Assembly (NCBI RefSeq): GCF_000317145.1
Contig: NC_019697.1
Span: 4,724,886-4,788,885 of the forward strand
Source: Chamaesiphon minutus PCC 6605
Lineage (GTDB): Bacteria; Cyanobacteriota; Cyanobacteriia; Cyanobacteriales; Chamaesiphonaceae
Length of the DNA stretch: 64,000 bases
Direction of reading: 5' to 3'
In this document: positions 9,096 through 17,830 of the stretch, piece after piece
Layout: each line of letters starts with the position of its first letter
Numbering within the stretch: position 1 is the stretch's first letter
The notes under the pieces: generated by a model
Told to the model about the DNA's origin: nothing
Databases searched by the model: none
Seen by the model: the letters and a program-made list of their open reading frames with translations, nothing else
Translations under genes and position numbers: made by a program

Positions 9096-9872
9096 ATGTC
9101 CGAGCGCGAATCTACACCTTTGCCACAATTCAAGATTTTAGGTCAACCAGTCCATCTGTCTAAAGATTACATTCCGTGGTTGCTCGATCGGTTACAACGA
9201 GGCATTGGTACTCACGTTGTGACGATGAATGCGGAGATCGTCATCCAAGCAACTCACGATCTCGAACTATCAACCATTATCCACAATGCGGACTTAGTGA
9301 CCCCAGATGGTTCGGGCATCATTATGGCTCTAAAACTGCATGGCATCACTCAACCGCGCTATGCAGGCATCGATCTGGGCGAAGATTTAATCCGTCTAGC
9401 AGGTGAAGCAGATCGTGAATATCCAGTTTTTTTATATGGCGGCAAACCCCAAATCGTCCAGAAAGCGGCGCAAAAGTGGCAAACTGAGTTACCCAACTTG
9501 AAAATTGTAGGCATCGAACACGGTTATCTCGATACCGAACAGCAGGCGAAACTGCTGCATCAAATTCAGTCTACGCAGCCAAAAATCATCCTCGTCGCGC
9601 TAGGAATGCCCCGACAAGAAATTTGGATTCGCGACAACTTTCATTTGTGTCCGCAAGCTATTTGGATCGGTGTCGGTGGCAGTTTCGACGTCTGGTCTGG
9701 CGTCAAAAATCGCGCCCCACAATATATCCGCAATCTGGATTTAGAATGGTTGTATCGCATTGCCCAAGAACCCAGCCGTTGGCGCAGAGCCTTAGCTCTA
9801 CCTCAATTTGCCATCCTGGCAATTTTAGAGAGATTATGGGGTAAGCACAAGGACAAGCTCGCACCGAACTAG
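9096..9872 (+). CDS. WecB/TagA/CpsF family glycosyltransferase
   Basis: Starting at the ATG at 9096 gives 258 residues beginning SERESTPLPQFKILGQPV, close to the normal family length of about 240-250; a TTG at 9000 in frame would add 32 residues that do not look like the family. Family landmarks are VTMNAEIVIQA, NADLVTPDGSGIIMAL, YAGIDLGEDL, the FLYGGKP turn, VALGMPRQEIWI, and WIGVGGSFDVWSG, ending in the RAPQYIRNLDLEWLYRIAQEPSR segment. These GT26 enzymes add an N-acetylmannosamine-type sugar to a lipid-linked acceptor in cell-surface polymer synthesis. The acceptor here is unknown and no other glycan genes are adjacent. Confidence 0.92.
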   Translation: MSERESTPLPQFKILGQPVHLSKDYIPWLLDRLQRGIGTHVVTMNAEIVIQATHDLELSTIIHNADLVTPDGSGIIMALKLHGITQPRYAGIDLGEDLIRLAGEADREYPVFLYGGKPQIVQKAAQKWQTELPNLKIVGIEHGYLDTEQQAKLLHQIQSTQPKIILVALGMPRQEIWIRDNFHLCPQAIWIGVGGSFDVWSGVKNRAPQYIRNLDLEWLYRIAQEPSRWRRALALPQFAILAILERLWGKHKDKLAPN

Positions 9873-9934
9873 ATACTACGCATTAAGCAAGTACACTAGA
9901 GACAGTATTTAGACAATCCTTCATTCTTGGTTTC

Positions 9935-11260
9935 ATGTCCCTAACTGCGGAATTATTGCTGGTTTTCTTCCTGATTTTACTCAATGCTTTATTTGTGATG
10001 TCTGAGATGGCGATCGTCTCAGCCCGGAAAGTCAGATTGCAAGCATTGGCAGATCGAGGAGATCGACGTGCTGGAATTGCATTGGGGTTGGCAATGACAC
10101 CCGATCGCTTCTTGCCCACAGTGCAAGTGGGAATTACCTTGATGGCAATTTTATCTGGGGCGCGTGGTGAAAGTGCGATTTCTAGGCTACTGACACCACC
10201 ATTGGCACAAGTATTACCGCGCGAGTATAGCGAACCGATCTCATCAGCGTTGGCAATTGTGTTACTTACATATCTGACGCTGATCGTCGGCGAACTTGTG
10301 CCCAAACAGATAGCTTTAAATAGCCCAGAAACAATTGCCAGTTTTTTGTCTAGACCGATCGATCTGCTAGCACGACTATCGACACCACTAATCTATGTAT
10401 TGGGTCACTCTACCAACTTTGTAGTCAAACTACTGGGAATTAAACGCTCTAGTCAGCCTGAAGTCACCGAAGAAGAAATCAAGGTGATGATCGAACAAGG
10501 TACGGAGACGGGCATGTTTGAGGAATCCGAGCAGGATATGGTCGAAGGGGTACTCAGTCTGGGCGATCTCAAAATCGGCGCGCTAATGACGCCACGTCCA
10601 GATATTACCTGGATCGATATCGACGACCAGATTGGGATTACCCGCCAAAAAATTATCGATAGCGATTATTCCCGCTTGCCCGTGTGTGAAGGCGAACTCG
10701 ATCGCGTTTTGGGTGTCGTTCATGTTGCCGATTTACTCTCCCAAACTCTCAAGGGTGAAGAAATCAATCTCACTGCATCCCTGAGCCAACCACTATTTAT
10801 CCCTGAAAGTACGCGCGGTCTCAAAGTACTCGAACAGTTTAAGAAATTTGGCACCCATATTGCGATGGTCGTGGATGAATATGGTGTGATTCAAGGCTTA
10901 GTCACCATGCACGATCTGTTTGAAGAGATCTTTGGTGATATTACCGATTTTAACGAAGAACCAGAAGAACCCCAAATCATTCAGCGCGACGATGGTTCGT
11001 GGCTGTTAGATGGCATGTTATCGATCGAAGAATTACTCGAACAATTTAGTATTCCCGAAAGTGCGATCGATCGCGGCAACTATCATACATTAGGCGGATT
11101 CGCAATCATGCAGTTAGGTAAAATACCGATTTCTGGAGAACATTTTGAATGGCGAAAGTTGCGGTTTGAAATTGTCGATATGGATGGAAAAAGAGTGGAT
11201 AAAGTATTAGTTAAATTTTCGGAAAATGATGAGGAAATAGAAGAAATCGAGAGAGATTGA
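9935..11260 (+). CDS. CNNM/CorC-HlyC family membrane protein with CBS pair
   Basis: The 441-residue protein has the full three-part layout of the hemolysin C/CNNM family: a DUF21 membrane domain with about four segments (residues 1-185), a CBS pair (about 205-330, with MTPRPDITWIDID and the VVDEYGVIQGLVTMHDLFEE motif), and a C-terminal CorC/HlyC domain (345-430, DGMLSIEELLEQF ... TLGGFAIMQLG). Relatives take part in Mg2+ or Co2+ efflux or sensing; the old name hemolysin is not a functional claim. It lies 62 bases after the glycosyltransferase on the same strand. Confidence 0.93.
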   Translation: MSLTAELLLVFFLILLNALFVMSEMAIVSARKVRLQALADRGDRRAGIALGLAMTPDRFLPTVQVGITLMAILSGARGESAISRLLTPPLAQVLPREYSEPISSALAIVLLTYLTLIVGELVPKQIALNSPETIASFLSRPIDLLARLSTPLIYVLGHSTNFVVKLLGIKRSSQPEVTEEEIKVMIEQGTETGMFEESEQDMVEGVLSLGDLKIGALMTPRPDITWIDIDDQIGITRQKIIDSDYSRLPVCEGELDRVLGVVHVADLLSQTLKGEEINLTASLSQPLFIPESTRGLKVLEQFKKFGTHIAMVVDEYGVIQGLVTMHDLFEEIFGDITDFNEEPEEPQIIQRDDGSWLLDGMLSIEELLEQFSIPESAIDRGNYHTLGGFAIMQLGKIPISGEHFEWRKLRFEIVDMDGKRVDKVLVKFSENDEEIEEIERD

Positions 11261-11348
11261 AGTGGATAGCGGATATTGAATAAGATGTTAGGTTGGGTAA
11301 AGGTACGAAAACTAACATTACCAGTCATCCACTATTCACTATCAATTG

Positions 11349-12239
11349 TCAATTATTTACTGTTTCCCAGATAAAGTCCGCAGGTTTCGGGGATGTAAGT
11401 AAATCGCGATCGAGACTGAGTAAAACTGTCTTTTGGGTAAATTTCGGACCACTTACCCTCCGTAAAACTCGATCGGGAATACCATAGCCATAAATAATAT
11501 GCGAACTACCTGCAATAACGACCTTTTGGGAACGCGGATTTTGCTTGACAAAATTAGCAACTCGCTCCGCCATCGTCTCATCCCATAATAATTGGGCATT
11601 GTAAAATCTGTCGAAACTTTTGCTCGAAATCGAAACAATCCCGGCATGTTGACGGTAACTACCCAAAATCATCTGCTGATATTTGGCGTTAGAGCGATCG
11701 ATTTCCGTCAGTGGCGGTATCCATTGTCGTTCGGCTGCTGTGAGGCTCTCCAAGCCTTCTCTGGCTGCCTTACGAGTGATTTCGGTAGGGGTATTGAGGG
11801 CGATGACTGGCAAACGATTGGCTTTAGCAAATTCTAAAATTGGTGCGTAATCTTCCCATTTATATCCCCAGCGTTTATCAAATTCCGATTGCACTCGCAA
11901 CTCGGCAACAGTAATTTTGCCCGCTAAATAGCGATCGAGTAGCGGCTGCGCTGGACGCTGAAACATTTCCATGCCGATGGCGACCTGTGGGTTATGCTGA
12001 AATAAGGCTTCAATAATTGCCAACTGATGTTGACGATCGATCGGTCGATCGTGAGTTTCACCTAGATAGATGACATTGGCAGTTTTGAGCTGTGCGACGA
12101 TTTGCTGTTGTTGCGATGTAAATCGGACATCGTTTTGAGCAGACGAGTTGGCACTCGCAGTGGGCATCATCACGATCGTATTACTAGCTACAATTACAAT
12201 TAACCCCCAAACAAATACGGCAATCCGGCGTATATTCAT
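11349..12239 (-). CDS. ChaN/Tiki-fold family exported protein
   Basis: The 296-residue protein begins with a hydrophobic signal segment (RIAVFVWGLIVIVASNTIVM) with no lipobox Cys, so it is secreted or anchored by its N-terminus. The family core is clear: VIYLGETHDRPIDRQHQLAIIEAL near residue 52, IGMEMFQRPAQPLLDRYLAG, and a C-terminal VVIAGSSHIIYGYGIPDRV segment. The conserved G-E-x-H is the metal/active-site motif of the EreA/ChaN/TIKI superfamily. Campylobacter ChaN binds haem; other members are metalloproteases. The exact role in cyanobacteria is not established. Confidence 0.85.
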   Translation of the reverse strand: MNIRRIAVFVWGLIVIVASNTIVMMPTASANSSAQNDVRFTSQQQQIVAQLKTANVIYLGETHDRPIDRQHQLAIIEALFQHNPQVAIGMEMFQRPAQPLLDRYLAGKITVAELRVQSEFDKRWGYKWEDYAPILEFAKANRLPVIALNTPTEITRKAAREGLESLTAAERQWIPPLTEIDRSNAKYQQMILGSYRQHAGIVSISSKSFDRFYNAQLLWDETMAERVANFVKQNPRSQKVVIAGSSHIIYGYGIPDRVLRRVSGPKFTQKTVLLSLDRDLLTSPKPADFIWETVNN

Positions 12240-12317
12240 ATCAACGCTACATACTATTATTCAGTTAACATAACGCACTACCTCATTGTCCGCATCACTA
12301 ACCGCAGATAGATCGTC

Positions 12318-12809
12318 ATGGCAGAAACTACGGATATTCGCTCTCAAATTCCCACAGAGAGTTCGATCGAAAAATTGAGTTACCAAGCCATGTCCGCCAA
12401 CTGGTTTGAGTATCCGATCGTGGTACATCCCCACCACACCGACTATGGCGGGATTGTCTGGCACGGTACCTATCTCACCTGGATGGAAGAAGCTAGAGTC
12501 GAATGCCTAAAATCGATTGGAATTGATTTTGCCGATTTGGTATCGATGGGTTGCGATCTCCCGGTAGTGGATCTATCACTTCGCTATCATCGATCGCTTA
12601 AAATGGGCGAGTCGGCAATCGTCAAAACCCGCACCATCGATATGGAAGGCGTGCGGATTATCTGGGAATATGAAATCCAATCAGCCGATCGCGAAATTAC
12701 CTACCTAACTGGGATGGTAACCCTCGTCGCGGTCGATCGGGAAAAAGGTAAAATCATGCGCCAATTACCAAATACGGTTAAAGATGCCTTGGTGAAAATG
12801 CGGGAGTAA
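12318..12809 (+). CDS. Hotdog-fold acyl-CoA thioesterase (YbgC/4HBT type)
   Basis: The 163-residue protein has the hotdog signature HPHHTDYGGIVWHGTYLTWMEEAR near residues 38-60, in which the Asp of HTDYGG is the catalytic residue of the 4-hydroxybenzoyl-CoA thioesterase group. The rest (LRYHRSLKMGESAIVKTRTID) fits the sheet of the fold. In cyanobacteria a member of this family hydrolyses 1,4-dihydroxy-2-naphthoyl-CoA in phylloquinone synthesis, but that enzyme cannot be told apart from general thioesterases by eye. The gene is divergent from the ChaN-like gene, 78 bases away. Confidence 0.85.
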   Translation: MAETTDIRSQIPTESSIEKLSYQAMSANWFEYPIVVHPHHTDYGGIVWHGTYLTWMEEARVECLKSIGIDFADLVSMGCDLPVVDLSLRYHRSLKMGESAIVKTRTIDMEGVRIIWEYEIQSADREITYLTGMVTLVAVDREKGKIMRQLPNTVKDALVKMRE

Positions 12810-12876
12810 GATAATTACGGATTGCAAATTGTGAATTTTGCAGATTCCCACTACCTTCTCCGTTCTAAAACCATCT

Positions 12877-13821
12877 CTACATAACATTAGTTGTCGGGAC
12901 TGGCGCATGTCGATCGTCAGCAGCACTCTGCCAGTAAACTTCTTCCAAACCCACCTGAAAATCTGCCGTCATCCATACCAAACCAGCTTGAGTTACCTTG
13001 CCATCAATCATGGTAACCAGCGAAAAGTTACGGACGGTACGTTCGATCGTCGAGAGAATGCGCGGACAGCGTGCCGCATTGAGATAAACCGTGTCGGGAC
13101 GAACCACAATCGGCTGGCGTAGGCGTTCTTTGGTATGTCTGAGCTTATGGTGCATGTGCCCGAATGTCACCAGCGGAATCGATTTACCCCGCTCCTGGAG
13201 TTGCGCGATGGCTGCGGCTAAATCCGGATCGCCGTAATCGCCACCGATAGGTTCGCCCCAATCTTTACCACATATCGATTCGGGATCTTCGCCTAGTCCA
13301 GTTGGCCCATTGTGACCGATGATAATCAAATGTTCGCAAGTCGCATTCATCCCCATCTCTACAATCCGCTGAGTAGATGCCTCAAAACTAGCGATACCAT
13401 ATCTGGCTTGATAAAAATCGCTATATTTCCACTCCATACCACCCCAGCTAAAGGGACGACTCCCCACGACCGAAAGATTGAATTGCGGAAAATCTAACTT
13501 GCCATAACCAACCGAACTCGCTCCCAACAGGTCGATTTGTTGCTGCACGCGATCTTCGACCTTCGGGTCGTAAGGGCGTTTGCTGCGACCCCAATCGCTA
13601 GCAGTATACCAAGCATCGTGATTGCCAAAGATTGCCGCTTTGGGCAAATTTAAAGCTGCCAACCGCCCGACTAGTTCGACCGCTTCGTTACCAAAATCAC
13701 CAACTAATAATACTAAATCTACGTCTAAATGTTGAAGCGCGATCGCATCGGCTTCTTCCCATTGGTCGTGAACGTCGCCAACGATCGCAATTCTAATCGG
13801 TTTGGGAGAATTCTCCAGCAT
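12877..13821 (-). CDS. TIGR04168 family calcineurin-like phosphoesterase
   Basis: From the ATG at 13821 the protein is 314 residues; a GTG five codons upstream is an alternative. The metallophosphoesterase motifs run in order: IVGDVHDQW near the N-terminus, LLVGDFGNE, IFGNHDAWY, IIGHNGPTG, and FGHMHHKLRH. There is no signal peptide, so it is cytoplasmic. The family is shared by cyanobacteria and plant plastids and has no settled function. Its stop lies only 67 bases from the convergent thioesterase gene. Confidence 0.88.
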   Translation of the reverse strand: MLENSPKPIRIAIVGDVHDQWEEADAIALQHLDVDLVLLVGDFGNEAVELVGRLAALNLPKAAIFGNHDAWYTASDWGRSKRPYDPKVEDRVQQQIDLLGASSVGYGKLDFPQFNLSVVGSRPFSWGGMEWKYSDFYQARYGIASFEASTQRIVEMGMNATCEHLIIIGHNGPTGLGEDPESICGKDWGEPIGGDYGDPDLAAAIAQLQERGKSIPLVTFGHMHHKLRHTKERLRQPIVVRPDTVYLNAARCPRILSTIERTVRNFSLVTMIDGKVTQAGLVWMTADFQVGLEEVYWQSAADDRHAPVPTTNVM

Positions 13822-13863
13822 GGTTGTGATGAGCACTTAACTTGCGCCTTCATCATTATAGGG

Positions 13864-13900
13864 GCTGATGGATGGATGGGTGGATGAATAGATGGGGAAG
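13864..13900. repeat. Short GGATGGAT-type simple repeat
   Basis: A run of GGATG/GGTGG/GAATAGATGG units marks the gap between TIGR04168 and the next minus-strand gene. Similar CCCATCCA-type runs occur on the other strand at 59153-59235 and 61489-61538. Confidence 0.6.
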
Positions 13901-13918
13901 ATTTTCATCCAAAATCAG

Positions 13919-14275
13919 CTAGGGAGCCTTGTAAGTAAAGAAGCGATTGAAGATCCCGATCGATTCGATCCGAGTATTGAAGTTGGCAACCGGAACGGAG
14001 ATATCCGATCGATAAATGCTAAATAAGAACAAATTCTGACGAGATGTAGTAGCAGATAGCAGCGGACGAAGTTGTGGCAGATAGGCGGAGACTGCTGCCC
14101 GACAAGGCCCCTGAACCAGAATACCCAATCCACCCGGATCGCGATCGCATTGGTCTCTAGCCAGATTGCCAATTTGCTCGACCGCATAGGTTTCATACGC
14201 CGCTCGATCGGGATTGGTCGCGGCTAGTCCGCCTAATGCAAAAATACCGAGTAATGCTATTTGCCACCGTGCCAT
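13919..14275 (-). CDS. DUF4359-type small exported protein
   Basis: Starting at MARWQIALLGIFALGG (ATG at 14275) gives 118 residues with a single N-terminal hydrophobic segment, followed directly by the ATNPDRAAYETYAVEQI stretch that marks DUF4359. Two Cys (in RDQCDR and GPCRAAV) could form a disulfide outside the cytoplasm. The C-terminal part has the IGIFNRFFTY ending typical of the family. Function unknown. An in-frame ATG at 14296 would add seven residues. Confidence 0.75.
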   Translation of the reverse strand: MARWQIALLGIFALGGLAATNPDRAAYETYAVEQIGNLARDQCDRDPGGLGILVQGPCRAAVSAYLPQLRPLLSATTSRQNLFLFSIYRSDISVPVANFNTRIESIGIFNRFFTYKAP

Positions 14276-14318
14276 ATTTACGATCGACTCACTCACTAAA
14301 ATTATTCTACAGCAGCAC

Positions 14319-14348
14319 TAGACTAATTTACAGAAGCTATGTTATAGT
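14319..14348 (+). promoter_or_regulatory. Candidate promoter for tRNA-His
   Basis: TAGACT (14319-14324) and TATAGT (14343-14348) are separated by 18 bases and lie about 20 bases before the tRNA. Each matches the sigma70-type consensus only in part. Confidence 0.35.
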
Positions 14349-14368
14349 GAGTTTTACGTCTATGACAT

Positions 14369-14442
14369 GGCGAGCGTCGCCTAGTGGTTATGGCAGAGGT
14401 TTGTGGTACCTCCACTCGCGGGTTCGAATCCCGTCGTTCGCC
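14369..14442 (+). tRNA. tRNA-His (anticodon GTG)
   Basis: A complete cloverleaf can be folded. The acceptor stem is GCGAGCG/CGTTCGC (one G-T pair), the anticodon stem GAGGT/ACCTC closes the loop TTGTGGT with anticodon GTG, and the T-arm contains GGGTTCGAATCCC. The base before the acceptor stem is G and the discriminator is C: the extra G(-1)-C73 pair that identifies histidine tRNAs is encoded in the DNA. The 3' CCA is not encoded. No other RNA gene is next to it, and a terminator follows 19 bases later. Confidence 0.96.
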
Positions 14443-14460
14443 CTTTTAAACACCACACGA

Positions 14461-14488
14461 AAACCCCCAAAGTTGTTTGGGGGTTTTT
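14461..14488 (+). terminator. Terminator after tRNA-His
   Basis: AAACCCCCAAA and TTTGGGGGTTT pair perfectly around GTTG and run into TT. It also carries A's on the left, so it could act for the minus-strand GTPase gene as well. Confidence 0.8.
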
Positions 14489-14598
14489 CAGTTTTTAGGC
14501 TAAATCTAATATACGGTTTTGAAGTTCGATCTTCTGTCTTGACGCATCGACCTAGAGGTTCTCGCCAGATCGATGCATCGCAATTATCAATTACTAAA

Positions 14599-16050
14599 TC
14601 AAGCCGCCGCGCTATTGGGCATCAAGCGTTCGATACCTTGCTTGACGAGCGTTTGCATGTAAGCGACGCGTTCGTTGGCTTGGAAGACCTTTTGGAGGGT
14701 ATTGCCGAGCAAATCGAGATTCCAGTCGCGGGCGGGTTCGGCAGCAACGAGATCTTGAGCTTCGAGATATTCAACCAGAGTCAAACCAGCGATGTGGGTC
14801 AAATAAGCAGCACTTATGCCTTGCACCAATCCGCCAGCGACATAAGTTACAGCATTAGTCTTGAGCACTCCCGCAACTGTCTGCGTACACAGTTCTACCA
14901 ATCCTAATTTCAACATGACATTACCCATCGCGCCAGCAGCGGATTGAGCGTGTTCTAAGGAGAATTTTTGTTGATAAATCGCCCCCAAATCCATTACCAT
15001 TTGAGCGTTAACTGCCGCAGTCGCGAGTAGATCTAATGCGGGTACCGGATTTGCAAAAGCTGCGGCACCAACAATCCACTGATTTTGTTCGACCAGCGGT
15101 AACGCGCGCTCGCGTCTGACTCGATTGAGTTCGGTTTTAGCAACAACTCGCACGCCAGCAATTTGACGATAAGTACTCGCCCATAAGAGTTTTTCGCTCT
15201 CTGTCGCTAGGATCTGAGTCAGTTGGCTTGCCAAGCTACCGATGTCTGCTGGCGGTAATTCTCGGCTCTTAAGCACACTGCCATCGGCTTGAATTTTGCG
15301 AACTTCAATCGGTGCGGGTGCGGTACTAGTCGCTACAATATCTGAAGCGGCGATCGTCCCCTTGACTGTCACTTGCAGTTTTTGGAGAATCAGATTGCGT
15401 TCGTCTGGTAAATAACGATCGGCTTGGTTGAATAGTAAAATTACGCGCTGATGAGCTTGATGCAGTGCGGTGAGATATTTATATTCACTAGCCGTCAAGT
15501 CACCATTGGTGACAAATAAGACTAAATCCGAATTTAGTGCCATTCGTTCGGCGGTGGCGTTAGCTGTCTGACTCTGCGCGCCGCTGGTAAATAAGCCTGG
15601 TGTCTCGATGTACTTCAGCGGTGTCATTGACGGGACGGGATGTTCCACCAGTAGCTTCATCAAACTGCTTTTACCCACTTTTTGTCCGCCCGTAATGGCA
15701 ATATGACGATCGGGTCGAGTTAAATTGGTCTGAGCTTGAAGTAATTGTTGTTGTAATAGCGCGATGTGTGCCGAATCAGGACTTTCGATCGCTAATTGAC
15801 CGATGGCTAATTCTACTTGATTCAACACGCGATTCAGCGTGAGGCGATTTATATTTACGATGACTGGGGCTGCTTGTCCCTGGGTGCCACGCTGACTATA
15901 CCACCAGTAACCACCGCCAGCGGCGAGTGTGCCCAGTGTCAACCAATCGCCTATGCCTGCGAGGTTGTGTGAAATACTATCCAAACCCCACAAGCCCAAT
16001 GTTAGCCCAATCCCACCAACTAAAAGCGGACGCTGTAATTGCACAGTCAT
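14599..16050 (-). CDS. Membrane-associated GTPase with DUF697 domain
   Basis: The 483-residue protein starts with a membrane hairpin (residues 8-52), then a GTPase domain with P-loop GGQKVGKSS at 121-129, a switch region around TPGLF, and the G4-like FNQADR. The C-terminal 150 residues are a DUF697 domain (FANPVPALDLLATAAVNAQMV, then MLKLGLVELC and Gly/Ala-rich helices that look membrane-inserting). Related cyanobacterial proteins are described as small GTP-binding proteins of unknown function, distantly like the dynamin/Era group. It is the first of a minus-strand group, with no clear partner. Confidence 0.85.
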   Translation of the reverse strand: MTVQLQRPLLVGGIGLTLGLWGLDSISHNLAGIGDWLTLGTLAAGGGYWWYSQRGTQGQAAPVIVNINRLTLNRVLNQVELAIGQLAIESPDSAHIALLQQQLLQAQTNLTRPDRHIAITGGQKVGKSSLMKLLVEHPVPSMTPLKYIETPGLFTSGAQSQTANATAERMALNSDLVLFVTNGDLTASEYKYLTALHQAHQRVILLFNQADRYLPDERNLILQKLQVTVKGTIAASDIVATSTAPAPIEVRKIQADGSVLKSRELPPADIGSLASQLTQILATESEKLLWASTYRQIAGVRVVAKTELNRVRRERALPLVEQNQWIVGAAAFANPVPALDLLATAAVNAQMVMDLGAIYQQKFSLEHAQSAAGAMGNVMLKLGLVELCTQTVAGVLKTNAVTYVAGGLVQGISAAYLTHIAGLTLVEYLEAQDLVAAEPARDWNLDLLGNTLQKVFQANERVAYMQTLVKQGIERLMPNSAAA

Positions 16051-16374
16051 ATATGCCCCGTCAATTCAATGCTAAAGAATCATACCCATTATCTCTAGAC
16101 TACCCGATTTAGACCGATCGGCGCAGGTGAGATACCGATCTTTACCTGAGCTAAATATGGGGGTTTCCCGCTCTGTTCGATCGAATTGACTTCGTACACC
16201 TAGTGTGGCTGGATTTATGTATGAAAACTAGAGATGGGAGCGAAGGGCGGGGGCGAGAAGGACATAATGCCAAAGCTAGATCCTACTCTAAATCAGCGAT
16301 GCTGCTGTGTCCTGTTCTTTGCGCTCCCCGCCCTACCCCCACCAAAATAGCAACCAACTTGATGTTATTGACGA

Positions 16375-16734
16375 CTAAGTATTGTGCCTACTCAATTCGA
16401 GTGTAATCTTGCCACCAAAATCTGGTATTGGTGCGCCTGGTTTGTGTAGTTTTAACTCTACAGATTGCACCTTATCGATCGCTAATACTTTAGTAATAAT
16501 TGTCTCAGCAAGTTTTTCAATCAGGGCAAACTTCGCTGTGGCAATTATTTCTTTGACAGTTGAAATGACACTCCGATAATCGAGTGTATCCTCGATCCGA
16601 TCGCTTTGACCCGATGGTGCTAAATCTAGACCGATTCGTAAATCGACCTCAAACCACTGTCCGAGTATTTGCTCCTCTGGCAAAAGTCCTGTATAACCGT
16701 AACAACGAATCCCCGTTAATTGAATTGCATCCAT
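16375..16734 (-). CDS. folB: Dihydroneopterin aldolase
   Basis: The 119-residue protein matches FolB over its length: MDAIQLTGIRCYGYTGLLPEEQ at the start with the conserved G-Y-T-G and E, DLAPSGQSDRIEDTLDYRSV in the middle, LIEKLAETI, and VQSVELKLHKPGAPIPDFGG with the catalytic Lys in the K-P segment. It splits 7,8-dihydroneopterin to 6-hydroxymethyl-dihydropterin and glycolaldehyde in folate synthesis. No other folate gene is in the window. Confidence 0.93.
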   Translation of the reverse strand: MDAIQLTGIRCYGYTGLLPEEQILGQWFEVDLRIGLDLAPSGQSDRIEDTLDYRSVISTVKEIIATAKFALIEKLAETIITKVLAIDKVQSVELKLHKPGAPIPDFGGKITLELSRHNT

Positions 16735-16852
16735 AAATTTGAAAGTCGTACCAAAAGTTAGCGATCGTCACCGAGCCAAATTTGGCCAGCGTCTTGTCAT
16801 CTTATCGCGATCGCTAGTTAATTATGTCATCACAAAAATTTAGTACTAGGAT

Positions 16853-17752
16853 TTAATTAATTCCTGGCCAATTGCCCTGATTCATCTCATTCCATACTTC
16901 ATCGATTAACATGCCAGAATTTTCTGGTTTGCCCAAATCCTGAAGATTCATTCCCTCATCCGCACCTTCCGACATCCCATTAGCTTCAAAATTAAGTAAA
17001 TCGTGTTCGGAAAAATCCAAGCCTAGATCTGTCAGATCCAACTCCATTCTGCCATTTGGTACGAAGATTCCCCGATCCTGATTATCTCGATCGAATTCAA
17101 AAGCAATTTCATCAAAACTGTTATGATGCGGAACGTTGGCATCGGGATGATGTTCTTCTGGTTCTAAGGTAGTTTCGGCATGATGTGGAATCGATGGCTC
17201 AAAAATGTTTGTTGGCACGGAACTAGCTACTGTTGCGGCTACAGCAGCAGTACCGATAGCTGCTGCGACGGGTACTGCCATCGGCACGGGATCGGGACTA
17301 TCGGCAATCGATGTTGGTGTCGTTGCTGGAGATTCGAGGCTACTCTGATGATGAACATCGTCAGTGGGAGCCGAAAAGCTCGGCGGTGGGGGTGGTTGAA
17401 TGGTATTTGTAGTTGGAGCGGTAGTAGGATGATTTGCAGCAGGTACAGTGCTATTACTGAGATTCTGCGCTGCGGCATTTGGCTCGTCGTCTGGGCAAAA
17501 TTCCAAACACAACCTAATCCGACCTTTTTGCCAACCATTAGAGCCAAATCTCAGAGCTTCGCAATCGATACCCTGAGGGCTGAACCAGCCATTGTTTTCT
17601 TCATTCCAATTTTCGATCGCCTTTTTGAGATGACTTTCGATCGCTTCGCTTAATTCGCCCACCCTAAAAGTTCGATGACCGCTTAAGACCTGGGTATCGT
17701 GCTGAACTGAAATAACTTCTCCACTTTCCAGTGATTCAAAGTGCTCGCTCAT
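16853..17752 (-). CDS. KGK-domain protein with long acidic/proline tail
   Basis: The first 90 of 299 residues carry the cyanobacterial KGK domain, ending in the diagnostic GIDCEALRFGSNGWQKGRIR followed by LCLEFCPDD. The remainder is low complexity: Pro/Thr/Ala-rich (PPPPPSFSAP), a weakly hydrophobic Ala/Val stretch near residues 155-185, then an acidic tail (FDRDNQDRGIFVPNG, DLTDLGLDFSEHDL). No enzyme motif is visible. The KGK domain has no known function. It is downstream of ccsA on the same strand but a perfect palindrome separates them. Confidence 0.8.
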   Translation of the reverse strand: MSEHFESLESGEVISVQHDTQVLSGHRTFRVGELSEAIESHLKKAIENWNEENNGWFSPQGIDCEALRFGSNGWQKGRIRLCLEFCPDDEPNAAAQNLSNSTVPAANHPTTAPTTNTIQPPPPPSFSAPTDDVHHQSSLESPATTPTSIADSPDPVPMAVPVAAAIGTAAVAATVASSVPTNIFEPSIPHHAETTLEPEEHHPDANVPHHNSFDEIAFEFDRDNQDRGIFVPNGRMELDLTDLGLDFSEHDLLNFEANGMSEGADEGMNLQDLGKPENSGMLIDEVWNEMNQGNWPGIN

Positions 17753-17797
17753 AAATATTCTCCAAATAATTCGATCGAATTTCGATAGGTCGAGCTG

Positions 17798-17829
17798 ATA
17801 TTGTTGATGGGAATTCCCATCAACAATAT
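17798..17829. terminator. 32-bp perfect loop-free palindrome after ccsA
   Basis: ATATTGTTGATGGGAA is followed directly by its exact reverse complement, with GAATTC at the centre. It lies 1 base past the ccsA stop codon. It can cruciform or, in RNA, hairpin, but there is no T-run, so it may cap the mRNA 3' end rather than terminate. Confidence 0.6.
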
Positions 17830-17830
17830 A

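Noticed and set aside
14236-14907. Plus-strand 223-codon frame
   Set aside because: It covers the tRNA-His and is antisense to the DUF4359 and DUF697 GTPase genes; its translation is not protein-like.
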